Shown: positions 1 to 6,774 of the stretch, piece after piece
Position numbering within the stretch: the stretch's first letter is position 1
Layout: each line of letters starts with the position of its first letter
From: an uncultured Eggerthellaceae bacterium
Lineage (GTDB): Bacteria; Actinomycetota; Coriobacteriia; Coriobacteriales; Eggerthellaceae
Length of the DNA stretch: 13,160 nucleotides
Assembly (NCBI GenBank): GCA_910588905.1
Contig: CAJURZ010000038.1
Coordinates: forward strand, 1-13,160
Direction: 5' to 3'
Position numbers and translations under genes: made by a program
The notes under the pieces: generated by a model
Databases searched by the model: none
What the model was told of the DNA's origin: nothing
The model's input: the letters and a program-made list of their open reading frames with translations, nothing else

Positions 1-71
1 TCTTGGAGTGGTGCTTCACGGATGAGGATGCCATCAAGGTGTGGCAGGAATGGGGCTTCGAGCTAGCATAA
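1..71 (+). CDS. modA: Molybdate-binding protein ModA, C-terminal end only (partial)
   Basis: The third forward frame is open from the left edge to a TAA at 69-71 and encodes about 22 residues ending in EWGFELA. Periplasmic or lipoprotein ModA proteins typically end in a similar acidic helix followed by a short 'YGF' or 'WGF' motif. The reading fits that family and is supported by the modB and modC genes that follow directly. ModA would capture molybdate or tungstate outside the membrane and deliver it to ModBC. The stop lies 19 bases before the modB start, so the three genes are probably one transcript. The call rests on a very short fragment and on context; another solute-binding protein of the same fold cannot be excluded. 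Confidence 0.6.
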   Translation, partial: LEWCFTDEDAIKVWQEWGFELA

Positions 72-90
72 CGAGTATCATTCCGTATCC

Positions 91-1392
91 ATGAGGCTCT
101 TCTCTTCCATATCGGCATTCATCCTGGCGCTGGCGGTCCTCCTGCCAGCGCCCGCCTATGCCGAAGGCCCCTATGACGTCCTCGTCTCCGCAGGAGGGGA
201 GTCTGCGCGCATAGAGGGGGCCAGCTTTGCGGTGGATGGCTTCTCCCGCTTCGAGAAGGGCTCGAACCAAGAGCGGGGCGGCGCGTCCATTGGCTACAAC
301 TACTACACGGGCTCAAGCGCTGACTATGCCGCCGCCGTCCAGTTCGATGATAGGGTGATCGTCTACATCCCGCCTGCATCCCATGGCCTTTGCGATGTGG
401 CTGACCCCGTCTCCACCGAGCAGCTCAAGGCGTACTTCTGTGCTCTTGATGAGGAGAATGACAAGGGAGGTGCGCTCCTAGCGGATGTTGCCGATTGGGT
501 ATTCACGAGCGAGAGCGTCTTCGTGACCGATGATGTCCAGGTCTCGTTCTGCCTTGAGGCGCAGGCGGGGAAGTTCTACCTTGGGGTGATCCCTGCCGCA
601 GACACGGCGGTGAAGCCGAACCACGTGGATATCGCCTCCATCGTCGCACCTGATGCGGTGGCTATCGCGCCTGCTGCTACGGGCCTAGCGGCGCTCGGAG
701 AGTTCCTGGCGGGCATCGATTACTCGCCGCTCTGGGTCACGCTCAAGACCACCGGCTGTGCCATCGTCATCATCTTCGTGCTGGGACTGGCGGCTGCGTA
801 TCTCACCATGCGCATGTCCAAGCGCGCCCAGGACATCTTCGACACCCTCTTCACCATTCCCATGGTCCTGCCGCCCACCGTCTGCGGTTTCCTCCTGTTG
901 TTGCTCTTGGGGCGCAATACGGCTGTGGGCCAGTGGTTCATCGACATAGGGTTCCCGCTCATCTTCTCCTGGCCTGCTACGGTCATCGCAGCTACGGTGG
1001 TGGCATTCCCGCTGATGTACCGGTCCTGCCGGGGGGCCTTCGAGAACCTGGACCCGAATATGCTGGACGCCGCCCGCACTTTGGGGTGGTCGAACCGGCG
1101 CATCTTCTTCAAGCTGATGATCCCGCTCACCTGGAGCTCTATCGCAGCGGCCACGGTGCTAGCCTTCGCCCGCGCTCTGGGCGAATTCGGCGCCACCCTC
1201 TTCCTGGCGGGCAACTACGTGGGCATCACCCGCACCATCCCCATCGCCATCTACTTCGAATGGATGAGCGGCAACACGGATGTGGCTATCTTCTGGACGG
1301 TCGTCATCCTCCTCTTCTCCTTTGCGGTGATCCTGTTCATCAATCTGTGGGGGCGCCGCACTACCCGCTATCGGCGAAGAGGGGAGGACTAG
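91..1392 (+). CDS. modB: Molybdate ABC transporter permease ModB with an extra exported N-terminal domain
   Basis: This is the membrane channel of the molybdate importer. The C-terminal 220 or so residues are a normal ModB: about five membrane helices (near 217-239, 255-275, 292-312, 343-365, 395-420), the EAA loop that contacts the ATPase (DAARTLGW at 327-334, with IPL at 344-346), and the ModB hallmark ARALGEFGATLFLAGN (360-375). In front of it is something unusual: a signal-peptide-like start (hydrophobic to about 22, AYA|EG cleavage near 24) and roughly 180 residues with no membrane helix, containing cysteines at 101, 117 and 154. Five helices with the EAA loop inside put the N-terminus outside, which agrees with an exported domain. 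ModB proteins are usually about 220-230 residues; this one is 433. I do not recognise the extra domain. ATG at 91 is the only sensible start ahead of the signal peptide, though no good ribosome binding site is visible. It stops on the base before modC. Confidence 0.9.
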   Translation: MRLFSSISAFILALAVLLPAPAYAEGPYDVLVSAGGESARIEGASFAVDGFSRFEKGSNQERGGASIGYNYYTGSSADYAAAVQFDDRVIVYIPPASHGLCDVADPVSTEQLKAYFCALDEENDKGGALLADVADWVFTSESVFVTDDVQVSFCLEAQAGKFYLGVIPAADTAVKPNHVDIASIVAPDAVAIAPAATGLAALGEFLAGIDYSPLWVTLKTTGCAIVIIFVLGLAAAYLTMRMSKRAQDIFDTLFTIPMVLPPTVCGFLLLLLLGRNTAVGQWFIDIGFPLIFSWPATVIAATVVAFPLMYRSCRGAFENLDPNMLDAARTLGWSNRRIFFKLMIPLTWSSIAAATVLAFARALGEFGATLFLAGNYVGITRTIPIAIYFEWMSGNTDVAIFWTVVILLFSFAVILFINLWGRRTTRYRRRGED

Positions 1393-2505
1393 ATGTCCCT
1401 GGAAGCGCGCATACACAAGGATCTGGGCGAATTCAGCCTGGATGTGGATATCAAAGCCGGGACGGAGACCCTGGGCTTCCTGGGGGCTTCTGGCTGCGGG
1501 AAATCCCTCACGCTGCGCTGCATCGCGGGGATCGAGAAGCCCGATGAGGGGTATATCCGCGTGAACGACCGCGTCTTCTATGATTCCGCAGCAGGCATAG
1601 ACCTCTCACCCCAGGAGCGCAAGACGGCGCTGCTATTCCAGAACTACATGCTCTTCCCGAACCTGACCATAGAGCAGAACGTTGCGGCGGGCATCGGGAA
1701 GGATGTGCCTCGGGAGGAAGCGGCGGCCATCGTGGAGCGGGAGCTGACCCGCTTCAGCCTGGGCGGCTTCCAGAAGCGCTATCCGGCCCAGCTCTCTGGT
1801 GGGCAGCAGCAGCGAGTGGCACTCGCCCGCATGCTGGCGGCCAAACCGGACATCCTCATGCTGGATGAGCCCTTCAGCGCGCTGGATTCCCACTTGAAGG
1901 GCGTGCTGGAACAGAATCTGGTAGACCTCTTCGCTGCTTTCAAGGGCACCGTCCTCTATGTGAGCCACGACATCGATGAGGCGCTGCGCTTCTGCGATCG
2001 CATCGCCGTCGTCGAGGCGGGCCGCATTCGGGAGCTGGACACCGGGGACGAACTGGTCAACGCTCCTAAGTCCGAGGCGGCGCTCAAGCTCTCCGGATGC
2101 AAGAACTCCGTTCCCTTCCTGCGGACGGCAGACCATGAGGTATGGATACCGCGCTGGGGCGTGGCGGTGCACACTGCAGACCTCGTGCCCTTCGAAGAGG
2201 GGTATCTGGGCGTGCGGGCGCGCTATGTGGAGCAGGTAGGCGGGGCAGGGGAGAACTGCTATCGGATGCGGGTGGACCGGGTGAGCGATTCCCGCTTCGA
2301 TCGCTCAGCGCTCTTGGCGTTCTTGGATCGCTCGGAAGAGGATATGGCAACGGTTGCCCGCGAGGATGATGAGATGCGCTTCCTGCATCAGCATCTCTTC
2401 TGGCGAGTGGACAAGCTGGCGGTGCCGGAAGGAGAGTTGCCCCAGGTAGGAGATGAGCTCTGGATCCGCCTGCCCCAGGAGCGCATCTATATCGTCTCTG
2501 CGTAG
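1393..2505 (+). CDS. modC: Molybdate ABC transporter ATP-binding protein ModC
   Basis: This is the cytoplasmic ATPase that powers ModB. All nucleotide-binding motifs are intact: Walker A GASGCGKS (31-38), Q-loop Q83, signature LSGGQ (134-138), Walker B ILMLDEP (154-160, catalytic E159), D-loop SALD (162-165) and switch histidine H192. The last 120 residues form a separate C-terminal region that matches the position of the TOBE/Mop-like regulatory domain of ModC and related importers, although its sequence is only weakly typical. Length (370 residues) is normal for the family. The ATG follows the modB stop with no gap, and a strong Shine-Dalgarno GGGGAGGA lies inside the last modB codons, so the two are probably translationally coupled. 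Closely related ATPases serve sulfate, spermidine or iron; the molybdate call depends on the ModB partner. Confidence 0.87.
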   Translation: MSLEARIHKDLGEFSLDVDIKAGTETLGFLGASGCGKSLTLRCIAGIEKPDEGYIRVNDRVFYDSAAGIDLSPQERKTALLFQNYMLFPNLTIEQNVAAGIGKDVPREEAAAIVERELTRFSLGGFQKRYPAQLSGGQQQRVALARMLAAKPDILMLDEPFSALDSHLKGVLEQNLVDLFAAFKGTVLYVSHDIDEALRFCDRIAVVEAGRIRELDTGDELVNAPKSEAALKLSGCKNSVPFLRTADHEVWIPRWGVAVHTADLVPFEEGYLGVRARYVEQVGGAGENCYRMRVDRVSDSRFDRSALLAFLDRSEEDMATVAREDDEMRFLHQHLFWRVDKLAVPEGELPQVGDELWIRLPQERIYIVSA

Positions 2506-2512
2506 AACCCTC

Positions 2513-2530
2513 CTGCTGGATTCTCCGCAG
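2513..2530 (+). other. Small bulged hairpin just after modC
   Basis: CTGC-T-GGA and TCC-GCAG can form a seven-pair stem with one bulged T and a TTC loop, eight bases after the modC stop. It is followed by TTGTATAT rather than a clean T-tract, so it would be at best a weak terminator. It sits directly upstream of the moaA -10 element. Confidence 0.3.
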
Positions 2531-2535
2531 TTGTA

Positions 2536-2541
2536 TATAAT
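2536..2541 (+). promoter_or_regulatory. Probable -10 element for moaA
   Basis: A perfect TATAAT lies 39 bases before the moaA start, in the only A/T-rich patch of the 75-base modC-moaA gap. No convincing TTGACA-like -35 is seen at the 16-18 base spacing (CTGCTG at 2513-2518). It suggests moaA can be transcribed separately from modABC. Confidence 0.5.
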
Positions 2542-2580
2542 CTCACTTGAAAACAGATACATCGCTTCGAAAGGTGTCTT

Positions 2581-3579
2581 GTGAAGGATTCCCACGGACG
2601 CGTCATAGACTATCTGCGTATCTCGCTCACGGACCGGTGCAATTTCCGCTGCATCTACTGCATGCCCGAAGAGGGCGTGTGTCCCATGAGCCACGATGAG
2701 ATCCTCTCCCTGGAAGAGATCGAGCGCCTGGTGGCCGTCGCGGCGGCCCATGGCATCAAGAGCGTGCGCCTCACGGGAGGCGAACCGCTCGTGCGCAAGG
2801 GAGTCGAGGATCTGGTGGCCTCCATCACCAAGATGAAGGGGATCGAGAACGTCTCCATGACCACCAATGGCGTGCTCTTGCCGAAGATGGCGGATGACCT
2901 GAAGCGCGCGGGCCTCAACCGGGTGAACATCTCCTTGGATACCTTGGATCCCCAGCAGTTCCAAGAGGTCACGCGGGTGGGGAAGCTGGAAGATACCTTG
3001 GCAGGCATCGACGCCGCTTTGGAGGTGGGCTTCAGCCCGGTGAAGGTGAACGCCGTCACGGTGCGGCGGCTCGATCAGGACTTCTTGGCCTTCGCGAAGC
3101 TCTCCATTCCCCGTCCCCTCCATGTGCGGTTCATCGAATACATGCCCATCGGCCAAGAGGCTGCGGATGGCTTGGCGGGCTGGGGCAAGGAGGACGTCAT
3201 CTCTAGCAAGGAGCTGCTCGATCGCATCAATGCCGATGCGGTGGCTGCGGGCATGGAGCCTCTGATGCCCGCTGACAAGAACCCCTTGGGGTGGGGCCCT
3301 GCGAAGTACATGGCCTTCCCGGACGCCCAGGGCACGGTGGGCTTCATATCGCCGCTCTCTCGCCATTTCTGCGGTCAGTGCAATCGCTTGCGCTTGACGG
3401 CGGACGGCAAGATACGCCCCTGCCTGTTCTCGGATACGGAATACGACGTTCGCGCTGCGCTTCGGGGCGGCACGGACGAAGAGGTGTCCCAGGTGTTGTT
3501 GGAGGCGCTGGGGGCGAAGCCCGATGAGCACCACGACAAAGTGGGGACCGAGCGCAATATGTCAGCCATAGGAGGCTGA
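2581..3579 (+). CDS. moaA: GTP 3',8-cyclase MoaA (radical SAM, molybdenum cofactor synthesis)
   Basis: MoaA uses S-adenosylmethionine and two [4Fe-4S] clusters to convert GTP to 3',8-cyclo-dihydro-GTP, which MoaC turns into cyclic pyranopterin monophosphate. The radical SAM cluster motif is C20-x3-C24-x2-C27, followed by the SAM-binding TGGEPL (65-70). The second, substrate-side cluster has C264, C267 and C281. The protein ends in the GG tail (331-332) that the family needs for activity. At 332 residues it is full length. The start is GTG at 2581, chosen because it sits six bases after GAAAGG and gives the standard DSHGRVIDYLRISLTDRC opening. The same nine bases TTCGAAAGG precede moaC at a similar distance. 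It lies between modABC and moaC, a coherent molybdenum locus. Oxygen-sensitive clusters suit an anaerobe. Confidence 0.97.
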   Translation: MKDSHGRVIDYLRISLTDRCNFRCIYCMPEEGVCPMSHDEILSLEEIERLVAVAAAHGIKSVRLTGGEPLVRKGVEDLVASITKMKGIENVSMTTNGVLLPKMADDLKRAGLNRVNISLDTLDPQQFQEVTRVGKLEDTLAGIDAALEVGFSPVKVNAVTVRRLDQDFLAFAKLSIPRPLHVRFIEYMPIGQEAADGLAGWGKEDVISSKELLDRINADAVAAGMEPLMPADKNPLGWGPAKYMAFPDAQGTVGFISPLSRHFCGQCNRLRLTADGKIRPCLFSDTEYDVRAALRGGTDEEVSQVLLEALGAKPDEHHDKVGTERNMSAIGG

Positions 3580-3580
3580 C
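3561..3580 (+). other. Perfect hairpin across the moaA stop codon
   Basis: GTCAGCC (3561-3567) and GGCTGAC (3574-3580) form a perfect seven-pair stem with a six-base loop. The moaA TGA (3577-3579) lies in the second arm and the last glycine codons in the loop. No T-tract follows, so it is not a typical terminator. It could affect mRNA stability or coupling to moaC. Confidence 0.45.
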
Positions 3581-3621
3581 CTGCTTAGAAGCATGCTATT
3601 CAGACCGTTCGAAAGGATCTC

Positions 3622-4119
3622 ATGGAACTCACGCACATAGACAGCAACGGGGATGTCCGAATGGTGGATGTTTCCCAGAAGGCGGACACGGAGCGCATTG
3701 CCGTGGCCGAGGGGTTCATCTTCATGCATCAGGAGACTTTGGACCTCATCACCTCAGGCGAGGCGAAGAAGGGCGATGTGCTGGCCTGTGCCCGCGTAGC
3801 AGGGGTCATGGGGGCGAAGCGCACCTCTGACCTGATCCCGATGTGCCATCCGCTCAACATCACCAAGGCGAAGGTGGAGCTGGAGCCTATCGGTCCTGGT
3901 CAGCGGGAAGACGGTCGCGTGGGCATCCATGTGATGGCTACCTGTGGCGTGACCGGTAAGACCGGCATCGAGATGGAAGCCCTCACTGCTGCCTCCATAG
4001 CCTGCCTCACCATCTACGACATGTGCAAGGCGGTGGATCGCGGCATGGAGATCTGCGACATCCGCTTGCTCAAGAAAGACGGCGGCAAGACCGGTCTGTG
4101 GTTGCGCGAGGATTCCTGA
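3622..4119 (+). CDS. moaC: Cyclic pyranopterin monophosphate synthase MoaC
   Basis: MoaC rearranges the MoaA product, 3',8-cyclo-dihydro-GTP, into cyclic pyranopterin monophosphate, completing the first step of molybdenum cofactor synthesis in the cytoplasm. All family signatures are present: KRTSDLIPMCHPL (66-78) with the active-site histidine H76, the TGKTGIEMEALTAA block (111-124), and YDMCKAVD (132-139), whose D133 and K136 match the essential Asp/Lys pair of the E. coli enzyme. The length, 165 residues, is normal. The ATG at 3622 follows TTCGAAAGG by five bases, a clear ribosome binding site. The gene lies 42 bases after moaA in the same direction and is probably co-transcribed with it. 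The later cofactor genes (moaD, moaE, mogA, moeA) are not in this window and must be elsewhere. Confidence 0.96.
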   Translation: MELTHIDSNGDVRMVDVSQKADTERIAVAEGFIFMHQETLDLITSGEAKKGDVLACARVAGVMGAKRTSDLIPMCHPLNITKAKVELEPIGPGQREDGRVGIHVMATCGVTGKTGIEMEALTAASIACLTIYDMCKAVDRGMEICDIRLLKKDGGKTGLWLREDS

Positions 4120-4155
4120 TCCACGTATCCGTTCGGTTTCCGTATCGCTGCGCCG

Positions 4156-4167
4156 CGCACCTGTGCG
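4156..4167 (+). other. Short dyad in the moaC-pyk gap (weak terminator or operator)
   Basis: CGCAC-CT-GTGCG is a perfect 12-base dyad 36 bases after the moaC stop. Folded as RNA it gives a four-pair stem with a CCTG loop, followed by TTTCCCTT, weak for termination. It could equally be a protein-binding site upstream of pyk. Nothing else clear is seen in the 99-base gap. Confidence 0.25.
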
Positions 4168-4218
4168 TTTCCCTTCGCTACCATCAGGCCCATCGGTGGT
4201 CGCGGGTAAGGAGAAGAC

Positions 4219-5757
4219 ATGAGCAAGCGGACGCGTATCATCTGCACCATGGGACCTTCGGTAGATGACGATGACCTGCTCCGGTCGTTGATCATCTCCG
4301 GCATGGATGTGGCTCGGCTCAACTTCTCCCATGGCACCTATGAGGAGCAGGCCGGACGCATCGAGCGCATCAAGCGCATCCGCAGCGAATGCGGTACGCC
4401 TACGGCCATCATGCTGGATACGAAAGGCCCAGAGATCCGCATCGGCATGCTTCCGGAACCTCGGTCCCTCGCGCGTTGGGAGAAGGTGACGCTCTCGCCC
4501 GTGGAAAGCGCGAGTGGCGATGCCATTCCCCAGACCTACGCAGATCTGGCTGCTCAGGTGCACCCAGGGGACCGCATCCTCTTGGATGACGGTCTGATAG
4601 AGCTGAAGGTGAAGACCTGCAACGGGGATGACATCCATTGCGAAGTGCTGAATCCCGGTACGCTCAAGTCTCGCAAGTCATTGAATGTCCCAGGTGTCAG
4701 CATCCCGTTCCCTGCCATCACCGAACAGGATAAGGCTGATATCGCCTTCGGCCTTGAGCAGGGGATAGATTTCGTCGCCCTCTCCTTCGTGAAGACGGCT
4801 GAGGCCGTGCGCCAGGTGCGCGCCTATATCCGATCGCTCACCGATGAGAACATCGGCATCATCGCCAAGGTGGAGAACGCGGATGCTGTGGCGAATGTGG
4901 CTGAGATCATCAAGGCTGCAGATGCAGTCATGGTGGCCCGGGGTGACCTGGGGGTAGAGGTGCCGGAATATGAGGTGCCTCATTTGCAGAAGCGCATCAT
5001 CCGCAAGTGCAACGCAGAGCACAAGCCGGTCATCATCGCTACGCAGATGCTGGAATCCATGACGGCTAACCCGCGTCCCACCCGTGCGGAGGCAACGGAT
5101 GTGGCCAATGCCATCTATGACGGCGCTGATTGCGTGATGCTCTCAGGAGAGACGGCGGCGGGCCAATACCCGATAGAGGCGGTCTCAGTCATGGCGAAGA
5201 TAGCCGAGGTGACGGAGAAGAACATCTTCGACGACGGCTTCCAGCCCCATCATTCCCGTGGCCTCAAGAGCGTCTCCCATGCCGTGGGCATCGCTGCAGT
5301 CCAAACGGCGCTGGATGTGGATGCTCGATGCATCGTCTGTCCTACCATGACAGGGCGTTCTGCCCGGCTCATCTCCTCCCTGCGGCCGAAGATCCCCATC
5401 TATGCCGTGTCTCCCAGCTCACGGGTCATGCGCTCCATGCAGCTGTTCTGGGGCGTCACGCCCATGCTGGGGGATGTCCAGGGCAACATGAAGAGCGTGA
5501 TAGAGAATGCCCGGGACGTGGTCTATGAGGCGGGTCATGTTGAAGAGGGGGATATCGCGGTGTTCACCTGTGGAGACCGGTTCACCTCTCCGGTGCAGCG
5601 CTTCCCTGACGGGTCGGTGGAGCGGTTCGCTCCAGCCAACGTCATGTACGTGGTGCAGATCCATCCCCAGGAGATGGTCCAGGCGGTCGATGATGGCACG
5701 GGGGATGCGCTCATGACCTACGCATTCTTCGATAGGTCCTCCTCGCGGATGAGCTGA
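4219..5757 (+). CDS. pyk: Pyruvate kinase
   Basis: Transfers phosphate from phosphoenolpyruvate to ADP, the last ATP-yielding step of glycolysis. Conserved blocks appear in order: substrate-site VARLNFSHG (31-39), MLDTKGPEIRIG (65-76), the B-domain DDGLIELKV (123-131), active-site IIAKVEN with K217 and metal ligand E219, ARGDLGVEVP with metal ligand D243 (240-249), ATQMLESM with T275 (274-281), and LSGETAAGQYP (308-318). The C-terminal allosteric domain (about 352-481) contains CPTMTGRSA in the effector-loop position. At 512 residues it is some 30-40 longer than typical bacterial enzymes. The excess is a tail after the last core strand (about 482-512) and is far too short for the phosphohistidine domain found in some long forms. 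The ATG follows AAGGAG by five bases. The 99-base gap after moaC suggests separate control. Confidence 0.97.
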   Translation: MSKRTRIICTMGPSVDDDDLLRSLIISGMDVARLNFSHGTYEEQAGRIERIKRIRSECGTPTAIMLDTKGPEIRIGMLPEPRSLARWEKVTLSPVESASGDAIPQTYADLAAQVHPGDRILLDDGLIELKVKTCNGDDIHCEVLNPGTLKSRKSLNVPGVSIPFPAITEQDKADIAFGLEQGIDFVALSFVKTAEAVRQVRAYIRSLTDENIGIIAKVENADAVANVAEIIKAADAVMVARGDLGVEVPEYEVPHLQKRIIRKCNAEHKPVIIATQMLESMTANPRPTRAEATDVANAIYDGADCVMLSGETAAGQYPIEAVSVMAKIAEVTEKNIFDDGFQPHHSRGLKSVSHAVGIAAVQTALDVDARCIVCPTMTGRSARLISSLRPKIPIYAVSPSSRVMRSMQLFWGVTPMLGDVQGNMKSVIENARDVVYEAGHVEEGDIAVFTCGDRFTSPVQRFPDGSVERFAPANVMYVVQIHPQEMVQAVDDGTGDALMTYAFFDRSSSRMS

Positions 5758-5800
5758 ATCCCTTTCATGTCCAGGCGCACGGGCGAAGCATGCCGGTCTG

Positions 5801-5809
5801 TGGTAACAT
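5801..5809 (+). promoter_or_regulatory. Possible extended -10 promoter for yebC
   Basis: TGGTAACAT fits an extended -10 (TGn followed by TAnnnT), 38 bases before the yebC ATG. No good -35 is visible, as is common with extended -10 promoters. The rest of the 90-base pyk-yebC gap shows only weak secondary structure. Confidence 0.4.
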
Positions 5810-5847
5810 CTCCGGCGGCAGTAACGTGCATCTGAAAGGTATCTTCT

Positions 5848-6648
5848 ATGTCAGGACATTCAAAGTGGGCCACTACCAAGCATCGTAAGGCAGCTCAGGA
5901 TGCGAAGAGGTCCGCACTCTTCTCCAAGCTCTCGCGCAACATCACCGTAGCGGCGAAGGAGGGGGGAGACCCGAACCCTGACAACAATGCTTCGCTGGCA
6001 GCCGCCATCGAGAAGGCCAAGGGCTATTCGCTGCCCAAGGATAAGATCAAGACGGCCATCGACAAGGCCTTCGGTTCAGGCAAAGACGCCGCCAACTACG
6101 AGACGGTCATCTATGAGGGCTATGGTCCGGCCGGTGTGGCTGTCTATTGCGAGGCCCTGACAGACAACCGCAACCGCACGGCGGCAGATGTGCGCAGCGC
6201 CTTCTCCCATGCGGGGGGAAGCCTGGGCACCTCCGGTTCCGTTGCCTTCCAGTTCGAGAAGAAGGGCCAGATCATGGTCCCCAAAGAGGTGGAAACGGGC
6301 GACAAGAAGAATCCCACCGGCCCCAACGGCGCTGCAGCTGATGAAGACGAGTTCATGATGGCCGTGGCTGAGGCAGGCGGAGATGACTACGAGGATGCCG
6401 AAGACGAGTGGATCGTCTACACCGGCCCCACTGAGCTGGCGGCGGTGAAGGAGGCCCTCCATGAGCAAGGGGTGGAAACAAAGGGTGCTGAGCTCATCAT
6501 GGTGCCCACCACGCCTTCTGAGGTCACCGTATCAGACGCCAAGAAGGTCATGCGCCTGATAGACCGTCTGGAGGAGCTGGAAGACCTCCAGGCCGTTTAT
6601 CACACGGCAGACATTACCGATGAGATAGCTGAGCAGTTGGAAGACTAG
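5848..6648 (+). CDS. YebC/PmpR family translation factor
   Basis: The N-terminus MSGHSKWATTKHRKAAQDAK is diagnostic of the YebC/TACO1 family. Older work treats these proteins as DNA-binding regulators (PmpR); more recent work links the family to relieving ribosome stalling at proline-rich sequences. The family's three domains are all recognisable: basic N-terminus (1-80), the middle YEGYGPAGVAVYCEALTDN region (89-107), and the C-terminal SDAKKVMRLIDRLEELEDLQAVYH (229-252). At 266 residues it is about 20 longer than E. coli YebC. The excess is a low-complexity, charged, Pro/Gly-rich insert at about 147-167, next to an acidic stretch (179-187). Start ATG is preceded by GAAAGG at nine bases. In many bacteria yebC lies beside ruvCAB; here a hairpin terminator and a convergent gene follow. 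Confidence 0.93.
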   Translation: MSGHSKWATTKHRKAAQDAKRSALFSKLSRNITVAAKEGGDPNPDNNASLAAAIEKAKGYSLPKDKIKTAIDKAFGSGKDAANYETVIYEGYGPAGVAVYCEALTDNRNRTAADVRSAFSHAGGSLGTSGSVAFQFEKKGQIMVPKEVETGDKKNPTGPNGAAADEDEFMMAVAEAGGDDYEDAEDEWIVYTGPTELAAVKEALHEQGVETKGAELIMVPTTPSEVTVSDAKKVMRLIDRLEELEDLQAVYHTADITDEIAEQLED

Positions 6649-6705
6649 CTCTCTGTAAGGGTGAATGCGTCTCAGCGCAGGATCCCCATGACCTTCGCTC
6701 TACTG

Positions 6706-6733
6706 AACTGGCCCGCATCCACGGGCCAGTTTC
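6706..6733 (+). terminator. Intrinsic terminator after yebC, possibly shared with the convergent gene
   Basis: AACTGGCCCG (6706-6715) and CGGGCCAGTT (6722-6731) make a perfect ten-pair stem with a six-base loop, 57 bases after the yebC stop. The T-run is short (TTTC, 6730-6733). It lies between two converging genes, so it may stop transcription from both sides, though the minus side lacks a T-run. Confidence 0.65.
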
Positions 6734-6774
6734 GCATATCCGGCCTTGATACCTACCGCTTTCGGGAGGGTGTG

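Noticed and set aside
2506..2580. Molybdenum cofactor riboswitch or ModE operator upstream of moaA
   Set aside because: The gap is too short for the riboswitch and contains no ModE-like long palindrome.
2305..3534. 409-codon open frame on the minus strand opposite modC and moaA
   Set aside because: It lies wholly opposite intact, well-conserved genes. Its product is His/Arg/Ala-rich with no family motif, the usual shadow in high-GC DNA.
3754..4638. 294-codon minus-strand frame across moaC and the pyk start
   Set aside because: Composition is typical of an antisense shadow and both overlapped genes are conserved.
5748..5763. Hairpin at the pyk stop codon (GGAT...ATCC) and a similar one at the moaC stop
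   Set aside because: Only four pairs each, within chance expectation.
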